From: Euryodendron excelsum
Taxonomy: Eukaryota > Streptophyta > Magnoliopsida > Ericales > Pentaphylacaceae
Direction: 5' to 3'
DNA: 64,000 nucleotides
Assembly: GCA_033060915.1 (NCBI GenBank)
Contig: CM065380.1
Span: 46,806,001 to 46,870,000, forward strand
Part shown: piece after piece, positions 58,091-64,000 of the stretch
How positions within the stretch are numbered: position 1 is the stretch's first letter
Layout of the letters: the number at the start of each line of letters is the position of its first letter
Program-made: the position numbers and the translations under genes
Notes under the pieces: generated by a model
Seen by the model: only the letters and a program-made list of their open reading frames with translations
The model's database searches: none
Told to the model about the DNA's origin: nothing

Positions 58091-58450
58091 AGTTGAGCTA
58101 CTGGAGATCTAGAACTTGAAAATAGATATAGAGTTTCAATACAAGAGAATTCTAGAGAGAGAGAGAGACTCTTGGCTTCAGAATTGGCCTGCCTCAAAAC
58201 ATGGAGAGACAGGGTATAAATAGAGAAAACTTGGTACTGTTGATTCACATGTCTGGTTAGTGTAGATCCATCGACAGTAGTTTTATCTTTGCAGAATAGT
58301 AAAAAGTCAATTTTACTGTGAATAGTAAAAAGTTAATTTCACTGTAGCACTTTTGTCTTTTTATGAAATCACTGTAGCACTTTCGTCTTTTGTGAAGATT
58401 GTCTTGTGGCCGAAAGTTGATGGAGTTGTCACCGAAAGTTGATAGCTCTG
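58091..58450 (-). promoter_or_regulatory. Pararetrovirus intergenic promoter region
   Basis: Lies between polyprotein end and leader. It contains three kinds of short tandem repeat: 'agtaaaaagt(c/t)aatttt/c' twice (58297-58341), 'cactgtagcactttcgtctttt' twice (58338-58402), and 'ccgaaagttgat' twice (58410-58443). A TATA-like stretch lies at 58213-58222. It reads TATTTATA on the minus strand and TATAAATA on the plus strand, so direction is not certain from the box alone. A CT-rich leader start follows on the minus strand. Confidence 0.55.
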
Positions 58451-59430
58451 TCACTGGCACGTTTGCTTGCTCTTGGACCTTGTTTGTACTGGAGTGAAGA
58501 CACGGTAACAGTCATCTTTGTTATCCTGTGCAAGATTTGTGGAAGAGATTTGAGAACCTTGATCTGGATTTGCGGGAGAAGCCTCATCATCACTCTCTGA
58601 GAGAGATGATAGGGTTTCTAGTAGTTGTTGACGAAGTTCTTTCTTTGATTTAGCCGTTGCTAATTGAGGAATGATTTGGCTTCGGTTGAGGAGAAATTGA
58701 GGGTTAGTAGTAGCAGAAATTACAGGATGTTGTTGGAAAAATTGATGAATTGCTTGTGGGGTGCAAAATTGGGGATTCCATTTATCCCACCATTTAACTT
58801 GAAAGCTACGGGCAAGGTAAGAAAAGGAATTGTGCGAAATAATAGTATAATTCCAAGCACACATGCATGGAATAGAGAATTGAGTCATGAAAGGTAATAC
58901 ACAAGGAAATTTGGAAAGAAATCTATCAGGTTTGAATTTCTTTTGGTAAATAAGGAAGGCTTCATTGATGGAGGGAGGAAAGATTTGAGTAATTGCACCA
59001 AAATGAGTCCACCAAGAAAAGAACCAATTAGGAAAATTTAAAGGGAAATCTTTTTGAAATGTAAACATCTAGGAATGACTGAATTTGTGGTTCTGGAAGA
59101 AGAAAGTGTTGAACCAAGCTTGTTGGTAATCGTAATAATTGAAGGTAGAAGGATTAAAAATTTCAGAAAATCGTCGAGGTTGGAAAGGATGTGGCCCCCA
59201 TTGCTCGGGACTAAGGATTTTGTTAATATAGATAGTAGAGTAAGCAATTGGGTTTTGATCAGGAGTGAAATGGTGTTTGAGGGTAATTGAATCAGTTTCT
59301 ATGAGAATATATTCATAAAACTGTTGGGTATGAATGTGAGAGATTTGAAGAAAATGTGTGTTTGGAGGGAACACTCTAGGAGGAATTTCAAATGGATCCT
59401 CAAACCATGTTTGTTTTTTCAAAAGAAGAA
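58451..59430 (-). pseudogene. Pararetrovirus polyprotein C-terminal part
   Basis: Two abutting minus-strand frames: 59422-59069 (117 aa) and 59068-58451 (205 aa). They overlap in sense and are probably one original frame with a single stop between. Tryptophan-rich, including 'NWFFSWWTHFGAI' and 'WWDKWNPQF'. The tail is Ser/Asp-rich ('SSLSESDDEASP') and then basic. It sits after RNase H and before the promoter, where some endogenous caulimovirid-like polyproteins have an extra C-terminal domain of unknown role. I do not recognise an enzymatic motif. It is the best-preserved coding piece of the insert, but the upstream parts are broken. Confidence 0.55.
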
Positions 59431-59779
59431 TAGACTATTCACATTTTTTTTTAAGAAAGTATTTTGATTTGAAAGTGGGGTTAGTGGCCACCACTGGAGA
59501 AGGAGTGGGATGAGAAACCGCCACTTGCTAAGAAGAAGTTGCTACTTGCAGTTGAGATCCTTTGGTAGTTTGAGCATAGGTTTGGGAAAGTTGTTGGGAT
59601 TGTTTAATAAGGGTTTGGTTATACCAATCTCTTGGTGTAGGAGCTTTGAGGAAAATTGGTTACATTGCATAAGCAGCTTTGGTTTGGGACTGAATTTTAG
59701 TCGGGACTTTGCCTGGATCATGGGATGGTTTAGGAGGCATGATTGGAATCTCCCTATAAGAATTCTCAAGTAAGAAAAT

Positions 59780-60345
59780 TTGGAATTGAATTATTAGTAC
59801 CTTTAATATAAGAAATTTTGAAATCAAAAACAGAAAGAATAGCTTGCCACCTACCAAAAATTTGCTTAGAAGCTATATTTTGTACATCTTTAAAAATAAT
59901 ATTTTTAGCTGCTTGGCAATCAATACAAAGTAAAAATTCGTGATTTAATAAATCACTTTGAAATTTGAAAATGTATAGAACAATAGCTAAAATTTCCTTT
60001 TTGATGGTACTATAATTCTTTTGGGTAGGGTTCCAAGTACCGGAGGTAAACCTAACCAGTTGTTATTTGTTATTGAGAACTTGTTTGAGGATACCACCAT
60101 AACCTATGTCAGGGGCATCTGTTTCAACTATTTTGAGAGCATTAAAGTTGGCTAAGGTTAGACAGGGGAGGGTCTGAACATATTGTTTAAGAGTTTGGAT
60201 AATCGTTGTATGCTCACTAGACCAGGCAGGAGGGTCATTCTTGAGATGTTGTCTTAAAAGGGCAGCTATTTGACTTAAATTTGGGTAAAATTTAGAGACA
60301 TAATTAAGACTACCTAAGAAACATTGTAATTGATTTTTCTTGAAT
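59780..60345 (-). pseudogene. Pararetrovirus RT end and RNase H
   Basis: The minus strand begins at about 60335 with 'FLGSLNYVSKFYPNLS', the thumb/connection motif just after the RT core. It continues to an RNase H-type segment with 'VETDAPDIGYGG' (first catalytic Asp area, about 60135-60100), 'NYSTIKKEILAIV' (Glu, about 60015-59975) and 'LLCIDCQAAKNI' (Asp, about 59930-59895). One stop lies at about 60062, and further stops occur after 59790. The RT core with its catalytic box is absent: the frame jumps at about 60345 to the coat-protein-like part, an internal deletion. Reverse transcription function is lost. Confidence 0.75.
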
Positions 60346-60354
60346 GTTTAGAAA

Positions 60355-61104
60355 CATGTTTGGGTTTAGAAGGGGAAGCTTTAATAGTAGTTTGTGGTTG
60401 AGGTTTTTGATAAAAAAAACTTTGGAACTAGGTTTAGGTTTACGAAAGAATCTTCGGGCAGAGGTAGTGCGAGGTTTGCAACAAGAAGGAGCTACGATTT
60501 GTGAAGTATCAGGGAAACCAAATTGTTGACAAAAAGTGCCTAGTTCTCTCTTGGAAGTGGCTAAATCTTTTTGCAGCTGTTGATTTAATTTGAAGTTGGT
60601 ACTGATTTCTAGACCTTGGGATTGGATAGCATTGACTAAATCACCATAAGTGAGTTGTTCGTATGGGACGACTCCATTGTTGTTTTCTTTGAGTTTGTCT
60701 TTGACTTTTTAGGAAAAAAGTTTAGGAAGACCATCAAGAAATTTTTCTTTCCAATGTGTTTGGTGACAGTCATCTCTCATCATAACTTTGGTTAGGAAAA
60801 CGTCTTTATACCAACGAAAGTCTTGGAGTTCAGGACATCGAAGATTATTAAGAATTTCAGAGGTAGCAGCTTGAACTTTGGAAGGTTTACCTAAGAAATG
60901 CCTAGATATGGAGAAGATGAAGGTACTTACAGCATATTCTATGGTTTCATTATCTTCAGTTTTAATGGGAGTACAGGTTGAGTCGGTTTTAATAGCAGTG
61001 AGAATTTGGGTGTGTTCAGTGGAGGTGAGGAAATGGTCCCACCATCCTTTAAGATGGCCGGTAAAACCAGCTATTAAAGCTTGGGCAACAACAAAGACGT
61101 TGAC
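60355..61104 (-). pseudogene. Pararetrovirus coat-protein/gag-like part
   Basis: Minus strand, from about 61090: 'AQALIAGFTGHLKGWWDHFL', the W-rich capsid motif shared by caulimovirid coat proteins and gag. Then 'LRCPELQDFRWYKDVFLTKV' and 'CHQTHWKEKFLDGLPKLF' follow (about 60850-60715), with an in-frame stop at about 60713. A basic region 'CCKPRTTSARRFFRKPKP' is at about 60485-60430. The CCHC knuckle, protease and RT core expected next are deleted at about 60345. In life the protein packages the viral genome. The fragment begins abruptly at 61104 beside a repeated 19-base word. Confidence 0.65.
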
Positions 61105-61129
61105 AATTTTTTACGTTTTATGTTTGAGA

Positions 61130-61920
61130 CTGAGTTTTAGCGGATCCTCTATTAAATGTTATTGATCCCCAATTAAATACGATTGAACAAGAATTTATTT
61201 TTGATAAATCTATCCTTGTCCAAGATTTTAATTCTCCCCAACATGCTCACAAAAGGAATTGGTTTCTAAAAACTTTTGATCCTATTACTCGTATTCCTAT
61301 CCGCAAAGAGTTTTATCAATTTGTTCAAAAACATAGAACTCATCTCAATTTCTTTGACTGGTTTGAAAATTATTCTGAACAACTTAATGTTATAACTAAT
61401 GCTAAACATCAATGGGTTACCTCAAGAGATATTGTCAAACCTTCTATTCATCCTCCAATGGAAGAAATTCACATTCAACATAGATCTAGTATCGTCACTG
61501 CTTCTCCTTTCAAACTTAAAACTGATACAACACCCCCTAATGCCAAAGATGTTTCTAATATTCTACAACAAAATAACTTTACAAATCAAACACTCAAAAC
61601 TGTTGGTGACCAATTAACTCGTGTTGAAAATCTAGTTTATAAAGAACAATTAACTACACTCACAACTACGGAAACCCCTTTATTCAAACCACATGAAATC
61701 CCTCCACACCTTCAGAATGAATTAAGTGATCAAGACTTTTCTTCTCAAATTGAGCACAAACTAGCACAACTAGATCAAACTCTAAGGATCCCTGACACTC
61801 TTGAACCCTCATCTAAAAACCCCACACTATTAACACTTTATCCCAACCCACACTTTTTGAAGTTGAAGCCATTGAACAAACCATGAATGATTCTCAACCT
61901 TTCGAAGTCAATGCTACTCA
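61130..61920 (+). pseudogene. Pararetrovirus linker region between movement and coat proteins
   Basis: One plus-strand frame from about 61140 to 61886 is nearly open. It has 'KRNWFLKTFDPITRIPIRKE' (about 61255-61310) and 'HLNFFDWFENY' (about 61340-61372), motifs that in related endogenous polyproteins lie after the movement protein and before the 'GWWD' capsid motif. The rest is Thr/Gln/Leu-rich with predicted coiled-coil character. It is out of genomic order here, because it is followed directly by the leader at 61925. No enzymatic role is known to me. Confidence 0.5.
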
Positions 61921-61924
61921 AAAT

Positions 61925-62476
61925 CTTCTAGTAATCTTCCAATCTTTTTTACGTTTTATGTTTTCAATTTTCAATTGTAATCTTAATTTACCCAAGTCAC
62001 GCCTGGTTTAATTATCCCTCTGGGATGTGCCTATAAGATGTTGACACTTTCAATACAACTGTTTCTTCTTCTTCTACTTCTTCTTAATTACAAATGCAAT
62101 AAATTTCAATTATCTGGTCCGTTCCAGTTATCTAGTCATTTCTAGTTATCTGGTCCTTTTGTTCTTCCTTTAATTTACATTCGTTACTATTACTTGGGTT
62201 AGAATGGTATCAAAGCCATAGTGCTTATAAATAGTTTATTAGTTTAACTGTTTATTTTACATTCAAGTATTTATTTTCTGGTTATATGTTTGCTTAATTT
62301 CCTTTGCTTTGTCTGATGACAAACCTATAAACCAACTAATCACGTAGCCATTGTAAGTCCTAGAGTTGAGGCTGTAGGCGTAAGTCGTTGACCAGCTACA
62401 GTAAGTCTTGTTCATCCTATAGGATTTAATCTGATATATAATTTTGAATTAAATATTTAAATGTTAGATAATTAGT
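61925..62476 (+). repeat. Inverted-repeat arm 2: viral leader with primer site
   Basis: Counterpart of 57577-58090. Primer site TGGTATCAAAGCCA (62205-62218) carries one transition from the perfect site in arm 1. The 19-base word at 61945-61963 is repeated at the CP/linker junction (61106-61124). Confidence 0.88.
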
Positions 62477-62639
62477 TTCCTAATGAATCGTTTATCTAGA
62501 ACTATGTCTTCTATATCTCATCAATCTCATAGTAGTAATGACTCAACTATATACTTAATCAAGAAGAACAAAGTTTCCCTTCTCCAAGTTGGACACCTCC
62601 TTGTGTCTCTGTTAATCTAGTTTATCAATCAAACCTTTT

Positions 62640-63355
62640 GATTTTCTTTCCAATTATACTATCAAAACAGTTGAACAAACAATTCCTTTTACTGAAAAAA
62701 CTGAACAAATCCAATTACTTAGTCAATCCACTATCAATAAATACAAACAAAAAAAATATAATTATTTACATTTAGGATTAATACAAGTAGTTGTTGTTCC
62801 CTTAACTCATCAAAGTCAAAATACTGCAATTCTTTTAACTTTACAAGATAAAAGATACACAACATTCATTAATAGTACTTTAGGACTCATGGAAACAAGT
62901 CATTACAGTGGACCAATTCATTTTGATTGTTATCTAGGGTACGCTGTTTGTCTTTAAGATACTGGTATTCTTAAAGTCTTTACACTCAAAATAAAAACTT
63001 CTGGTTATGATATAACACTAGGCAATATTCCATTTTTAATAATTTATCGCATTTATCTCAAAACCATGACAACACTTGTAGATCCGCGATGTAGGATCAC
63101 TAGTCCTAAACGAGAAACCCTCCTTCTTTACACCAATAGTGATTCAAATATTAGTACTCCCAAAACCATACTCTAGGAAGATGTCAATCTACCATTAGAA
63201 TGAACGTTAGATAATGAGGTTCCCTCCACAATAATTGAAAACAAAGATTTGGAATATATCCAAGAAAGTACTGATAGTAGAGTTCGTATTAAATTCACAA
63301 ATACCACAACAGGGTCAACTCGACCACGATTTTCAGATGTTGGTTCACACCACTA
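62640..63355 (+). pseudogene. Movement-protein-like fragment (30K type)
   Basis: Plus strand, downstream of the primer site and leader, which is where a caulimovirid movement protein belongs. The frame includes 'TLQDKRYTTFINSTLGLMET', 'GPIHFDCYLGYAVCL', and, after a stop at about 62956, 'TSGYDITLGNIPFLIIYRIY' and 'TLVDPRCRITSPKRETLL'. The order, with the invariant Asp-containing central part, matches the viral MP family that enlarges plasmodesmata for cell-to-cell spread. Stops occur at about 62956, 63175 and 63201. It ends at about 63355 at the junction with element B. Called from remembered family pattern; a profile search would settle it. Confidence 0.6.
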
Positions 63356-63370
63356 ACAGTAGCATCTTTG

Positions 63371-64000
63371 AAAGAAATGGCTTGGTGCCACTGCTAGTGG
63401 CGCCCGGCTTAGGATCAAAACAAAACAAATTTCTAGCTCGAACACTTACGAGATGTGAAGAGTTTGTGACAAATCGAGAGGCATTATGAGGGAACTGACC
63501 TAGACAACGAAGAAGCATCTCTTAGGGACCACAGGGGATTGCCAGAAGTAGACACCATCGCCGGAAGAGAAGATTTCGCTGGACAACTCCAAGAGGTGAG
63601 TTTTTAATTTTCTATTGATTTTGACGTGTAGAATTCCGCTTGAGTTGTGTGAATAGTGAAAATTGATGTTTTGATATGTTTGGAACACTGTGGTGAAGTT
63701 ATCTTTGCATTTTGATGCTTGTTTGATTAAATTTGAGTGATTTTGAGTGATCATGTAAGGAGGTTTCTGCAAGAATTGGGGATTTATTTCTATAGGCTTG
63801 GGTGTTGAGTTTTTTTGTTAGATTTTTATACTGTGTGTCTTAGAAAAATGTGTTTAACAACCGTATGAAGTTTCGTAATTTTTTGAAAACTTTCGAATTT
63901 TTGGATTTTTTGAAAAATAGAAAAAAGACTTAGAAAAATAGAAAAAATGGAGAAAATTGAGAAAGGGATTTTAAAATTTAGAAAAATGTTGGAATATTTT
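63371..64000 (+). mobile_element. Element B interior: antisense-gene promoter, exon 1 and intron start
   Basis: Matches 40100-40740 of element A. It has the dyad GGTGCCACT-gct-AGTGGCGCC (63385-63405), then the leader 'gtgacaaatcgagaggcat', 'agaagatttcgctgg' and donor 'agag/GTGAGTTTT' (63596), then the T/A-rich intron with shared phrases ('tgatatgtttggaacactgtggtgaagttatctttgcattttg'-like, 63672-63716). The PMD coding part would lie beyond the window. The TATA-like 'ttcaaatag' of element A is not conserved here. Confidence 0.7.

Larger units (their letters stand above)
57577..63370. mobile_element. Endogenous pararetrovirus (Caulimoviridae-like) mosaic
   Basis: Rearranged fragments inside element B. 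Left, on the minus strand: primer site and leader (57577-58090), intergenic promoter (58091-58450), polyprotein end (58451-59430), RT/RNase H end (59780-60345) and coat-protein-like part (60355-61104). Right, on the plus strand: a piece from between movement and coat proteins (61130-61920), then leader with primer site (61925-62476) and movement-protein-like part (62640-63355). No LTRs or integrase occur; a Met-tRNA primer site plus movement protein points to a caulimovirid. All frames carry stops or deletions, so nothing is functional. No copy spans the full genome. Confidence 0.75.

Noticed and set aside
58664..58897. Plus-strand ORFs within 58.6-61.2 kb
   Set aside because: Antisense to the viral polyprotein remnants on the minus strand, which carry the recognisable motifs.

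Overview
The window is repeat-dominated plant nuclear DNA, very probably from a eudicot. I found no intact host gene, rRNA, tRNA or CRISPR array. The evidence for a plant is a Ty1/copia element with the plant initiator-Met primer site, Ty3/gypsy elements of the Tat type with the plant-specific primer site, a plant LINE, a plant mobile domain (PMD) gene, and fragments of an endogenous pararetrovirus (Caulimoviridae-like). Genus cannot be told from the sequence.

Layout. 1-2.6 kb is a reverse-strand fragment of a Tat-type long terminal repeat (LTR). 2.7-3.28 kb is an end fragment of another gypsy family. 3.28-11.06 kb holds two forward Tat-type LTRs, one apparently inserted in the other; the outer one is also split by a 2.18-kb solo LTR with a perfect GACAA target duplication. 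12.0-13.1 kb has a decayed plant transposon-protein ORF and an LTR-end-like stretch. 14416-19288 is a complete but broken copia element (GGACT duplication). 20.5-24.4 kb is an old copia relict, cut by a 5.0-kb solo Tat LTR at 24433-29431 (GATGT duplication). 30.06-31.6 kb is another LTR with PPT and TATA box. 33.3-35.1 kb and 52.5-53.5 kb are two parts of one LINE on the minus strand.

The LINE is split by element A (35133-52495, minus strand, LTRs of about 4.7 kb, gttag/gtcag duplication). A second related element, B, begins at 53536 and runs off the window. B is itself broken at 57.58-63.37 kb by a rearranged head-to-head set of pararetrovirus fragments.

The most interesting unit is in element A. 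It has primer site, PPT, LTRs and a gag remnant with a zinc knuckle, but no visible pol. On the opposite strand it carries a PMD gene that looks like a complete transcription unit: a palindromic promoter-type motif, a 5'UTR intron ending one base before the ATG, a second small intron and an acidic C-terminus. The same palindromic motif lies just upstream of the TATA box in related LTRs. Element B keeps the same leader and splice donor. Several LTRs also contain tandem arrays in which every unit holds a short hairpin of fixed geometry, with paired changes that keep pairing. All coding regions carry stops or frameshifts, so the elements are probably inactive as they stand.
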